Assembly (NCBI GenBank): GCA_016284515.1 | Contig: JAEEOY010000040.1 | Coordinates: 1-34,868, forward strand | DNA: 34,868 nt | Direction of reading: 5' to 3' | DNA from: Kiritimatiellia bacterium | Lineage (GTDB): Bacteria; Verrucomicrobiota; Kiritimatiellia; RFP12; UBA1067 | The notes under the pieces: generated by a model | Told to the model about the DNA's origin: nothing | What the model saw: the letters and a program-made list of their open reading frames with translations, nothing else | Databases searched by the model: none | Program-made: the position numbers and the translations under genes | Part shown: positions 16,222 through 27,670 of the stretch, one piece after another | How the letters are laid out: each line of letters starts with the position of its first letter | How positions within the stretch are numbered: the stretch's first letter is position 1

Positions 16222-16239
16222 TTGGCACAGAGTGTGCTA
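16222..16239 (+). promoter_or_regulatory. Sigma-54 promoter of gltB
   Basis: TTGGCACAGAGTGTGCTA has GG (16224-16225) and GC (16236-16237) with the required 10-base gap. The predicted start near 16249 is 4 nt before the ATG at 16253. Both the promoter and the first bases of the gene (ATGCAAC) resemble those of gltD. Confidence 0.8.
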
Positions 16240-16252
16240 TCGTATTTTCGAT

Positions 16253-20857
<4,605 letters not shown>

Positions 20858-20887
20858 CGCCGCGCTCGGTAGAGCGCACGCGAAAAA

Positions 20888-20896
20888 TGGTATAAT
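20888..20896 (+). promoter_or_regulatory. Extended -10 promoter giving a leaderless ispA-like mRNA
   Basis: TGGTATAAT ends at 20896. The predicted start, 20903, is exactly the A of the ATG. The hairpin GCGCTC-GGTA-GAGCGC (20862-20877) lies just upstream, after gltB, and lacks a T-run. Confidence 0.7.
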
Positions 20897-20902
20897 ACGC
20901 GT

Positions 20903-21730
20903 ATGACGAATCCAGAGAAGTTGACGACAGATTACCTTGAGATAGTCGAGCGGACGCTTGACGAGGTCCTGCCGAAGCCGGGGGGGCGTCCGGCGGTGCT
21001 GAGCGAGGCGATGCGCTACGCCGTCGGAACGGGCGGCAAGCGCATACGTCCGCTCATATGTCTTGCGTCCGCGGCGGCGGTCGGCGGAAGGGCTGAGGAA
21101 GCGCGCTTCCCAGCGGCGGCGATCGAGCTCCTCCACAACTACACGCTAATCCACGACGACCTTCCGGCGATGGACAACGACGTCGAGCGCCGCGGCAAGC
21201 CGTCCGTCTGGGCAAAGTACGGCGAGGCGAACGCGATTCTCGCGGGCGACGCGCTGCAGGCGCTTGCGTTCCGCGCCGCGGCGGATGCGCCGCGCAACGC
21301 CGCGCAGATAGTCGCTGCGCTCGGCTCCGCGGGAGTCGGCGTCGTGCAGGGGCAGGTGGAGGATCTGGTGCGGGAGGATGGAAAGCACGCTGGCTCTGGC
21401 GGTCCTGCGCCACTGCCCGTCGAAGCCGTCGACTTCGTCTACACCCACAAGACAGCCGACCTCTTCGTGGCGGCCGCGACGATGGGCGGATACGCAGGCG
21501 GGGGGAGCGAAGCGGACATCGCCGCGCTGCGGGATTTCGCGCTCAACCTCGGGCTCGCGTTCCAGTACGAGGACGATCTTCTAGACGGCGACTCGCCGTA
21601 TCCGAGGGAGAAGACGGAGATGCTTGTGCGGCAGACGACCGAAGCGGCTGTAGCTGCGCTCTCGAAGCTGCCGGGCGACGCGACGTTCCTCGCGGCGCTC
21701 GCGGAAAAACTAGTGGGGAGAAAGGTCTGA
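20903..21730 (+). CDS. ispA: Polyprenyl (farnesyl-type) diphosphate synthase
   Basis: A 275-residue trans-isoprenyl diphosphate synthase. It has GGKRIRP at residues 44-50, the first aspartate-rich motif DDLPAMD at 85-91 (preceded by YTLIH, as in bacterial farnesyl synthases) and the second at about 232 (YEDDLLD). It condenses isopentenyl diphosphate with allylic diphosphates for quinones and undecaprenyl precursors. After the second motif the usual lysine-containing segment (DxxxxKxTYP) is missing or much shortened, so the protein is about 20 residues shorter than typical. The mRNA appears leaderless. pgpA follows after 2 bp. ispA is the best guess; chain length cannot be proven here. Confidence 0.85.
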   Translation: MTNPEKLTTDYLEIVERTLDEVLPKPGGRPAVLSEAMRYAVGTGGKRIRPLICLASAAAVGGRAEEARFPAAAIELLHNYTLIHDDLPAMDNDVERRGKPSVWAKYGEANAILAGDALQALAFRAAADAPRNAAQIVAALGSAGVGVVQGQVEDLVREDGKHAGSGGPAPLPVEAVDFVYTHKTADLFVAAATMGGYAGGGSEADIAALRDFALNLGLAFQYEDDLLDGDSPYPREKTEMLVRQTTEAAVAALSKLPGDATFLAALAEKLVGRKV

Positions 21731-21732
21731 CG

Positions 21733-22200
21733 ATGAGGAAGTTCTGTCTTTTCGTGTCTTCCGGATTCGGACTCGGGCTTGTCGCGCCATTTGCACCTGG
21801 CACGTTCGGGTCCATACCTGGCGTGATCCTCGCGTACGGCGCGGCGGCGCTTGCGGTTCCGTTGCAGATACTCTCCGCGCTTGGCTTTGCGTTCCTTGCC
21901 GTTCCGTTCTGCGACATCGCCGAGCGCGAGCTCGGGATAAAGGACGACGGCAGGATAACCGCGGACGAGTGGATGCTGTATCCGATTTCGTTCATAGGCA
22001 TTCCGCTTCTGGAGCTTCCGTGGTGGTCGATGATCGTGTTCTTCTGCGTCGTGCGCGCGGTGGACATAATTAAGCCGTGGCCGTGCAGGGGGCTTCAGTC
22101 GATCCCGGGCGGACTCGGCATCGTGATCGACGACTTCGTCGCAAACATCTACTCGCTCGGAATCAACTGGGCGATCTACTGGTACTTCTTCCATGTCTGA
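21733..22200 (+). CDS. pgpA: Phosphatidylglycerophosphatase A
   Basis: A 155-residue inner-membrane phosphatase. Family motifs are present in order: APFAPGTFGSIPG (about residues 20-32), DDGRITADEW, DIIKPWPCRGLQSIPGG and GIVIDDFVANIY. Three to four hydrophobic segments surround them. It removes the phosphate from phosphatidylglycerophosphate to give phosphatidylglycerol. It starts 2 bp after the polyprenyl synthase stop, with AAAGG inside the upstream gene, and its end overlaps the trmB start by 8 bp. It is therefore a middle gene of a coupled operon. Confidence 0.93.
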   Translation: MRKFCLFVSSGFGLGLVAPFAPGTFGSIPGVILAYGAAALAVPLQILSALGFAFLAVPFCDIAERELGIKDDGRITADEWMLYPISFIGIPLLELPWWSMIVFFCVVRAVDIIKPWPCRGLQSIPGGLGIVIDDFVANIYSLGINWAIYWYFFHV

Positions 22201-22864
22201 CCACATCATACGCGTCACCGATCCATGCAAGCCCCTCGAGTTCGACCTGTCGCGTCCGCTCGAGATCGAGGTCGGCTGCGGCAAGGGCAAGTTCCTCACC
22301 GCGCGCGCGGCGGAGAACCCCGACTGCGACTTCCTCGGCATCGAGCGCATGCTCGAGCGCGTGAGGCTGTTCGACGGCAAGTGCCGCCGCGGTAACATCG
22401 AGAACGCGAAGGTGCTCCGCCTCGAGGCGCTGTACACGTTCCACTACCTCCTCCCCGCGCACCACGCGCGCACGGTGTACGTGTTCTTCCCCGACCCGTG
22501 GCCCAAGAAGAAGCACCACTCGCACCGCCTGTTCGGTCCGCTCTTCCGCACTGCGCTCTGGAAGCGGCTCGAGGTCGGCGGGAAGCTCGAGTTCGCGACG
22601 GACCACAAGGAGTACTTCGACGAGGTGTGCGAGGGCTTCTCGGAGGACGCGCGGTACGAGCGCGTAGAGCCGATGCCGCGTCCGAAGGAAGTCTGGACCG
22701 AGTTCGAGACGATGTTCCGCGAGCAGGGGCTGCCCATATATTCCGCGGCGTGGAGGTCTCTTCCGGGCGAAGACCTGCCGCTCGAGCCGCTGACGATTCC
22801 GCCGGAGGCGGAGCCGCGCGAGGGGATTGTGCGCCGCGTTTCGTCGGAATATGGTAAAATATAG
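22193..22864 (+). CDS. trmB: tRNA (guanine-N7)-methyltransferase TrmB
   Basis: A 223-residue SAM-dependent methyltransferase with the SAM-binding motif LEIEVGCGKGKFL (about residue 23) and the signature FFPDPWPKKKHHSHR (about 98-112), followed by FATDHKEY. It methylates G46 in the tRNA variable loop. It overlaps pgpA by 8 bp. The promoter of the next gene lies within its last codons. Confidence 0.95.
   Translation: MSDHIIRVTDPCKPLEFDLSRPLEIEVGCGKGKFLTARAAENPDCDFLGIERMLERVRLFDGKCRRGNIENAKVLRLEALYTFHYLLPAHHARTVYVFFPDPWPKKKHHSHRLFGPLFRTALWKRLEVGGKLEFATDHKEYFDEVCEGFSEDARYERVEPMPRPKEVWTEFETMFREQGLPIYSAAWRSLPGEDLPLEPLTIPPEAEPREGIVRRVSSEYGKI
22852..22860 (+). promoter_or_regulatory. Promoter of the RnfG-like gene
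   Basis: TGGTAAAAT, a TGN-extended -10 with TAAAAT, lies at the very end of trmB. It shares the 15-mer AATATGGTAAAATAT with the rpmH promoter. The leader of about 28 nt contains AAGGAGAGG. Confidence 0.6.
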
Positions 22865-22894
22865 GGGTTGAAACCAGACACAAGGAGAGGCTTT

Positions 22895-23347
22895 ATGAAG
22901 AAGATGCTCGGATTGCTCGTCAGCCTTACGCTGATCAGCGGCGCATGCGCCGCGGTGCTTGCCTACGTTAACTCCATAACGAAGGATCCGATCGCCGCGA
23001 CGGCCGAGAAGGCGCGCGAGGCGGCGAAGGCGGCGGTGCTGTGCGGCGAGGAGGGCTATGCCGTCGAAGGGCGCTCGGGCGAGGGCTACGGCGGTGACAT
23101 AGTGCTCATGGTCGGCTTCAAGAAGGACAAGAAGACGGTCATCTCCTACAAGGTGCTCCAGGCGTCCGAGACTCCCGGACTCGGCATGAAGCTCAAGACG
23201 CCCGAGTTCGCGGGGCAGTTCTCCGGCAAGGACGGCAGCGCGCTCAAGGTGAAGAAGGACGGCGGCGACATAGAGGCGATCACGTCCGCGACGATAACCT
23301 CGCGCGCGGTGTGCAAGGCCATAGCGGACGCGCAGAGCAAGCTGTAG
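22895..23347 (+). CDS. RnfG/NqrC-like FMN-binding protein
   Basis: A 150-residue protein; ATG 22895 follows AAGGAGAGG, and the earlier TTG in the track is not used. A single N-terminal membrane segment (MLGLLVSLTLISGACAAVLAYV) is followed by a periplasmic FMN-binding domain. This ends in GDIEAITSATITSRAVCKAI, which matches the RnfG/NqrC covalent-flavin motif (S/G-AT-x-T/S). These proteins carry FMN attached to threonine in Rnf or Nqr electron-transport complexes. No other rnf or nqr gene is nearby, and the protein is shorter than classical RnfG. It may serve a detached complex or another flavin-based electron route. Confidence 0.8.
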   Translation: MKKMLGLLVSLTLISGACAAVLAYVNSITKDPIAATAEKAREAAKAAVLCGEEGYAVEGRSGEGYGGDIVLMVGFKKDKKTVISYKVLQASETPGLGMKLKTPEFAGQFSGKDGSALKVKKDGGDIEAITSATITSRAVCKAIADAQSKL

Positions 23348-23357
23348 GCCGAGCCTG

Positions 23358-24263
23358 ATGGCGAAGAAGTCGAGCATAGCTACGAATCTCGAATATGCCG
23401 CGCTTCGCTGCGCGTGCGCGCTCGTGAACGCGGTTCCGTATCCCGCAGCGATGTGGCTTGCCGACGCGCTGGCCTTCTTCGCGGTGAGGTGCCTCGGCTT
23501 CAAGCGCGAGCGGACGGTGGAGCGGATTCGCTCCGTGTTCCCGGGAAAGTCCCTCGCCGAATGCCGCGCCATAGCGGTGCGCTCGCTCGCGAACGTCCTG
23601 AAGACGGCGGTGGAGATGATCCGCGCGCCTAAGCTGACAAGCGCGTGGATGGACCGCCATGTCGTCGACGGCAGGCTTTACAAGGACAGGTTGCAGGAGT
23701 ACGTCGACGAGGGCAAGGGAGTCGTCATAATGGTCCCGCATTCCGGAAACTGGTACATGGCTGCGTGGGCGATGGCGGCATACGGGCTTCCGCTCTTCGC
23801 GATCGCGGCGAGGCAGCGCAATCCGAAGATCGACGCGTGGATGAAGCGACAGTACGGAAGCGTGGAGGTGCTGGAGCGCGGCAGCGCGAGGACTCTCGTC
23901 GAGATCAAGGAGAAGCTCCGCACGGGAAGGGCCTTCGCGATTCTTCCCGATCTTCGCGTTCCGCATCCAGACGTCGAAGTCGACTTCCTCGGCGGGAAGG
24001 CGAACGTCAGCCACGCGGGCGCTATGTTCGCGGTGAGGTGCGGCAGCCCGATCATCGTCGCCATGATGCGGCGCGAGGGAGGAAGGCACGTCTTCGACCA
24101 TATCGGGACGCTCAGGCCCGATCCGGCGGCGACGGACAGAAAGGCCGAGGCCGCGCGCCTCACGCGGGAGGCAATGTCGATGATCGACGGCAGGCTAAAG
24201 GAGCATCCCGAGGACTGGTACTGGTACAACAAGCGCTGGATACTCCAGCCGGTGGAAAAATGA
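23358..24263 (+). CDS. LpxL/HtrB-like lipid A acyltransferase family protein
   Basis: A 301-residue protein of the lysophospholipid acyltransferase superfamily, with a hydrophobic N-terminal region (residues 12-45). The family blocks are recognisable: VVIMVPHSGNWYMAAWA, FAILPDLRVPHPDVEVDFLGG, the AMFAVRCGSPII block and PEDWYWYNKRW. These enzymes add secondary acyl chains to lipid A in the inner membrane. The catalytic HX4(D/E) motif reads His128-SGNW-Tyr133, so the usual acidic residue is absent. Activity or substrate may therefore differ. It starts 10 bp after the RnfG-like gene and overlaps the next gene by 4 bp (ATGA). Confidence 0.8.
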   Translation: MAKKSSIATNLEYAALRCACALVNAVPYPAAMWLADALAFFAVRCLGFKRERTVERIRSVFPGKSLAECRAIAVRSLANVLKTAVEMIRAPKLTSAWMDRHVVDGRLYKDRLQEYVDEGKGVVIMVPHSGNWYMAAWAMAAYGLPLFAIAARQRNPKIDAWMKRQYGSVEVLERGSARTLVEIKEKLRTGRAFAILPDLRVPHPDVEVDFLGGKANVSHAGAMFAVRCGSPIIVAMMRREGGRHVFDHIGTLRPDPAATDRKAEAARLTREAMSMIDGRLKEHPEDWYWYNKRWILQPVEK

Positions 24264-24967
24264 AGAAGAGGCGCAGACTTCCGTTCGACATCCTGTTCGA
24301 AGACGACGACGTGATCGTGATAGACAAGCCCGAGGGGCTTCTCACGACGCACACCAAGCTCGCCGGACGCGCCGCGCGCGAAGGCCAGCTTACGGCCGAG
24401 AACATCCTCAACGACTACGTGCGCAAGGGTCAGGCGAAGTCAAGAAAGCGCGTCTGGCTCGTCCATCGCCTCGACCGCGACACGAGCGGAGTCATGATGT
24501 TCGCGAAGTCGGAGGAGGTCGCGGAGAAGTTCCGCGCCGACTGGTCGAGCCTTACGGAGAAGACGTATCTTGCGCGGGTGCAGGGAATCATCGCCGAAGA
24601 GAGCGGAGTCTTCGAGAGCTATCTGCGCGAAGACGCGGACGGATTCCGGGTGAGGTCCGTCCCGGCTCCACAGGCGGGCAGGGCGCGGTCCGACGGACGC
24701 GAGGCGCGCTTCGCCCGCACGGAGTGGCGCAGGCTCTCGACGAAGGGCGGCACGACGCTTGTGGAGGTGAAGCTGAAGACCGGGCGCAAGAACCAGATCA
24801 GGGTGCATTTCTCCGAGGCGGGGCATCCGGTCGTGGGAGACGTGAAGTACGGCGGCAGGAGGGCGGACAGGCTGCATCTGCATGCGAGGACGCTGCGCTT
24901 TGTCCATCCGCGCACGGGCGAATGGCTCGAGTTCACCGCCGGACCACAGGAGTGCGATTTCGTTTGA
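24260..24967 (+). CDS. RluA-family pseudouridine synthase
   Basis: A 235-residue enzyme starting at ATG 24260 and coupled to the upstream gene by ATGA. It has the RluA-type blocks VIVIDKPEGLLTTHT near the N-terminus and VHRLDRDTSGVMMFAKS with the catalytic aspartate (HRLDRDTSG). YLARVQG and GRKNQIRVHFSEAGHPVVGDVKYGG follow. There is no N-terminal S4 domain. It isomerises uridine to pseudouridine in rRNA or tRNA; the target site cannot be assigned. Confidence 0.9.
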   Translation: MKKRRRLPFDILFEDDDVIVIDKPEGLLTTHTKLAGRAAREGQLTAENILNDYVRKGQAKSRKRVWLVHRLDRDTSGVMMFAKSEEVAEKFRADWSSLTEKTYLARVQGIIAEESGVFESYLREDADGFRVRSVPAPQAGRARSDGREARFARTEWRRLSTKGGTTLVEVKLKTGRKNQIRVHFSEAGHPVVGDVKYGGRRADRLHLHARTLRFVHPRTGEWLEFTAGPQECDFV

Positions 24968-25003
24968 ATAGGAAAATTAACACGACAACGAGGAAAGACT
25001 GAA

Positions 25004-25408
25004 ATGAAGGGCTTTGCAACGATAGAGGAGGCGCAGGCGTTCTTTTCGGGCGACAGGTTCGCGACCGAGAACGGAATGAGGCTCGAGGAGCTTGACGAGA
25101 ACCATTCCGTCACGAGCATGACGATCGACGCGCGGCACAGGAACGCGCTCGGCGGCGTGATGGGCGGGGCGATATTCACCCTCGCCGACCTCGCGTTCGC
25201 CGCGCTCACGAACGACCGCGAGAGGTCCGTCGTCGCGCAGCAGGTTAGCATAAACTACCTCTCCGCCCCGAAGGACGGACGGCTCGTGGCGACGGCGAGG
25301 TACAGGAAGGACGGACGCAGCTCGTGCGTCGTCAACGTAGACGTGACGGACGGCGCCGGGCGCGACATCGCGCAGTTCGTCGGCACGGGCTTCAAGCTGA
25401 AGGGCTGA
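25004..25408 (+). CDS. Hotdog-fold thioesterase (PaaI-like)
   Basis: A 134-residue single hotdog domain. The motif HRNALGGVMGGAIFTLADLAFAAL (about residues 45-68) matches the PaaI-type acyl-CoA thioesterase core, with the following strand VSINYLSAPKDG also typical. It probably hydrolyses an aryl- or acyl-CoA, and its substrate is unknown. AGGAAAGA precedes the ATG. murD starts 8 bp after the stop, so the two are probably co-transcribed. Confidence 0.85.
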   Translation: MKGFATIEEAQAFFSGDRFATENGMRLEELDENHSVTSMTIDARHRNALGGVMGGAIFTLADLAFAALTNDRERSVVAQQVSINYLSAPKDGRLVATARYRKDGRSSCVVNVDVTDGAGRDIAQFVGTGFKLKG

Positions 25409-25416
25409 CAGGAGAA

Positions 25417-26598
25417 ATGAATCTTCCCGGCGCAGAGAGGAAAGTCCTCGTGCTCGGAAAGGGCGCGAGCGGAACGGCCGCGGCGAAGCTCGCCGAGGCG
25501 AAGGAATGCGACGTCGCCTTTGCGGACGGATACGGACTTGTCGTGGCGAGTCCGGGCGTGAGGGTGATGAGCGAGCTCGAGTACGGATGCCGCGAGCTGA
25601 AGCGGCTTGGAGTGAAGATGCTCGCGGTCACGGGCTCCAAGGGGAAGTCGAGCGTCGTGAAGTTCGTAGCCGACGCGCTCAATCTCGCGGGGATGCGCGC
25701 GACGCCGTGCGGAAACTACGGTCTCCCCGTTTCGGAGCTTGCCAACCAACTTTCAACTTCCGGTCTTCAGCTTTCAACTCCAACATGGGCCGTGGTCGAG
25801 GTGTCGTCGTTCATGATGGAGACGACGAACCTTCCGCCAGACACGTTCGAGGCTGCGGCGATACTCAACTTGCAGGAAGACCATCTCGATCGCCACGGTT
25901 CAGTTGAAGTCTACCACGCGCTGAAGCGGCAGTTGCTTTCGATGACGCGTCCAGAATGCGCGTTCGACATGTCGGTTTTTGAAGGGCATCGCATCCTCGA
26001 AAGCGTGTGCAAAGATGGCCCCGACGAGATATATGCGGACTCCTATTTCGACAATCCCGTCCTTTCGCGCAATGCACTTGCGGCGATACAGCTTCTCAAT
26101 GCCGCAGGAGTCGACGACAAGACGATCCGCCGCGCGTTCCTCGCCTTCGAGCCGCTGCCGCACCGCATGCAGACCGTCGCCGAGATCGACGGCGTCCGGT
26201 ATGTCGACGACTCCAAGGCGACTTCGATCGCGGCGCTTGTCGCCGGCGTGAAGATGGTTCCGAAGCCGTGGGTCTTTAGTTCCGGGCGGAACGTCCGCCT
26301 TATCGCCGGCGGGCTACCCAAGGGGGACGACCCAAAATCCGCAGTCCCCATCTTGACAGAGCGGGGCAAAAAAGTGTATCTTATAGGACAATGCGCGGAG
26401 GAGTTTCGTTCCGCCTGGTCCGACGCCGTCGACTGCGAGGTCTGCGGCACGATGGAAAGGGCGGTCGAGGCTGCGAGGCGCGACGCGGAGAAGGGCGATA
26501 CGGTGCTCCTTTCGCCTGGAACCGCGAGTTTCGATCAGTTTAAAAGTTTCGGGGAGCGCGGGGAAGTCTTCGCGCGACTCGTCAAAAAAGAAGGATAA
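25417..26598 (+). CDS. murD: UDP-N-acetylmuramoyl-L-alanine-D-glutamate ligase MurD
   Basis: I chose ATG 25417 after AGGAGAA; the track ORF extends upstream through the previous gene. The 393-residue Mur ligase has an N-terminal Rossmann-like part (VLVLGKGASGTAAA), the P-loop TGSKGKSSVVKF, EVSSFMMETT and ILNLQEDHLDRHGS. PHRMQTV, VDDSKATS and IAGGLPKGDD follow. It adds D-glutamate to UDP-MurNAc-L-Ala in the cytoplasm. It is about 50 residues shorter than typical MurD, mainly in the N-terminal domain. A heptamer-repeat insert lies at residues 111-122, between GNYGLP and the EVSSF motif. Confidence 0.92.
   Translation: MNLPGAERKVLVLGKGASGTAAAKLAEAKECDVAFADGYGLVVASPGVRVMSELEYGCRELKRLGVKMLAVTGSKGKSSVVKFVADALNLAGMRATPCGNYGLPVSELANQLSTSGLQLSTPTWAVVEVSSFMMETTNLPPDTFEAAAILNLQEDHLDRHGSVEVYHALKRQLLSMTRPECAFDMSVFEGHRILESVCKDGPDEIYADSYFDNPVLSRNALAAIQLLNAAGVDDKTIRRAFLAFEPLPHRMQTVAEIDGVRYVDDSKATSIAALVAGVKMVPKPWVFSSGRNVRLIAGGLPKGDDPKSAVPILTERGKKVYLIGQCAEEFRSAWSDAVDCEVCGTMERAVEAARRDAEKGDTVLLSPGTASFDQFKSFGERGEVFARLVKKEG
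25747..25784 (+). repeat. Heptamer repeat inside murD
   Basis: Five 7-bp units (CAACTTT, CAACTTC, CGGTCTT, CAGCTTT, CAACTCC) plus AAC encode the low-complexity insert NQLSTSGLQLSTPT. The array is in frame. Confidence 0.75.
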
Positions 26599-26605
26599 AA
26601 AGAAA

Positions 26606-27664
26606 ATGAACAAGCTCGGCATGGTTCTCGGACTCGCCGCGGTCTTCGCGGTCGCGGGTTGCAAGGATCCCAACTGGAATCGCAGGACCTCGAAGGACGA
26701 GGTCAAGAACGTCGGCACGACTGTGGCGCCGACCCCCGTGGAGGCCGAAGGCCCTGCAGCCGGCTATCCGGCGGCCGTGGAGCCCACTCCCATCGCCATT
26801 GAGGAGCAGCACTGCCACTGCGCTCCCGGGACGAAGCACGAGCTTCCCTGCGCGTGCGGAGCCCCCGACTGCCAGTGCGTCGTCATGAGGCACGATCCGA
26901 AGCCGCTTCCTCCGCCGGAGCCCGAGTACACGATCTACATCGTGCAGCGCGGCGACTACCTCGCCAAGATCTCCAAGAAGTACAACATCACGATCAACTC
27001 GATCAAGCGCCTCAACAACATGAAGGACGACACGATCCGCATCGGGCAGAAGATCAAGCTCCCCGGCAAGGTCGAGGTCGGCGAGCAGAAGGTGCCCGAG
27101 GGCGCGATCAAGGATGCACCCAAGGCGGCCAAGAAGGCCTATGCCCCGTATACGGGCGCGACGAAGGAGTATGTCGTCAAGTCGGGCGACACGCTCGGCG
27201 CGATCGCGTACGGGAACGGAATCAACATCCGCCAGCTCAAGGAGCTCAACGGACTCGAGTCCGACGTGCTCAAGGTCGGTCAGAAGCTGAAGATCCCCGC
27301 CGAGAAGGTCGTCAAGCCGGTCGAGACCGCGAAGGTGCAGCCTGCCAAGACCCAGGCGGTCGAGAAGAAGCCCGAGGCGCCCAAGGCCACGGCTGCCGTC
27401 GCCGAGGCGCTTACCCAGGTCGAGGAGGTCGACGCTGGCGAATCCGCCGAGCCTGTCGAGCCTGCAGTTTCGGAGCCCGCTCCCGTCGTTGACGACGCTG
27501 ATACCCTCACCTACACCGTGAAAGAGGGCGAGGATCTCGCAGACGTCTCCATCCGCTGGGGCGTGAGCGCCGCGGCGGTCCGCGAACTCAACAACCTCGG
27601 CGAAAACGACAAGCTGAAGGCCGGACAGGTTCTCAGGCTTCCCGCGGACGCCCAGCAGAACTGA
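26606..27664 (+). CDS. LysM-repeat lipoprotein with a cysteine-rich knot
   Basis: A 352-residue lipoprotein. The signal peptide ends in a lipobox with Cys19 (AVAGC). A segment at residues 69-91 holds six cysteines in CxC pairs (CHC, CAC, CQC) with three nearby histidines, possibly a metal-binding or disulphide knot. Three LysM domains follow at about 108-152, 188-232 and 301-347 (YIVQRGDYLAKISKKYN, YVVKSGDTLGAIAYGN, YTVKEGEDLADVSIRWG), separated by an Ala/Pro/Glu-rich linker. LysM binds peptidoglycan glycan chains. Its place between murD and ftsW points to cell-wall assembly or division. It starts 7 bp after murD. Confidence 0.85.
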   Translation: MNKLGMVLGLAAVFAVAGCKDPNWNRRTSKDEVKNVGTTVAPTPVEAEGPAAGYPAAVEPTPIAIEEQHCHCAPGTKHELPCACGAPDCQCVVMRHDPKPLPPPEPEYTIYIVQRGDYLAKISKKYNITINSIKRLNNMKDDTIRIGQKIKLPGKVEVGEQKVPEGAIKDAPKAAKKAYAPYTGATKEYVVKSGDTLGAIAYGNGINIRQLKELNGLESDVLKVGQKLKIPAEKVVKPVETAKVQPAKTQAVEKKPEAPKATAAVAEALTQVEEVDAGESAEPVEPAVSEPAPVVDDADTLTYTVKEGEDLADVSIRWGVSAAAVRELNNLGENDKLKAGQVLRLPADAQQN

Positions 27665-27670
27665 CGCAAG

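Noticed and set aside
20862-20877. Hairpin GCGCTC-GGTA-GAGCGC after gltB as a terminator
   Set aside because: The stem is short and followed by an A-run rather than a T-run, so it was not called.
26353-26382. TTGACA with TATCTT 18 bp downstream inside murD
   Set aside because: It falls in conserved MurD coding sequence, more than 200 bp before the next gene, with no supporting extended -10.
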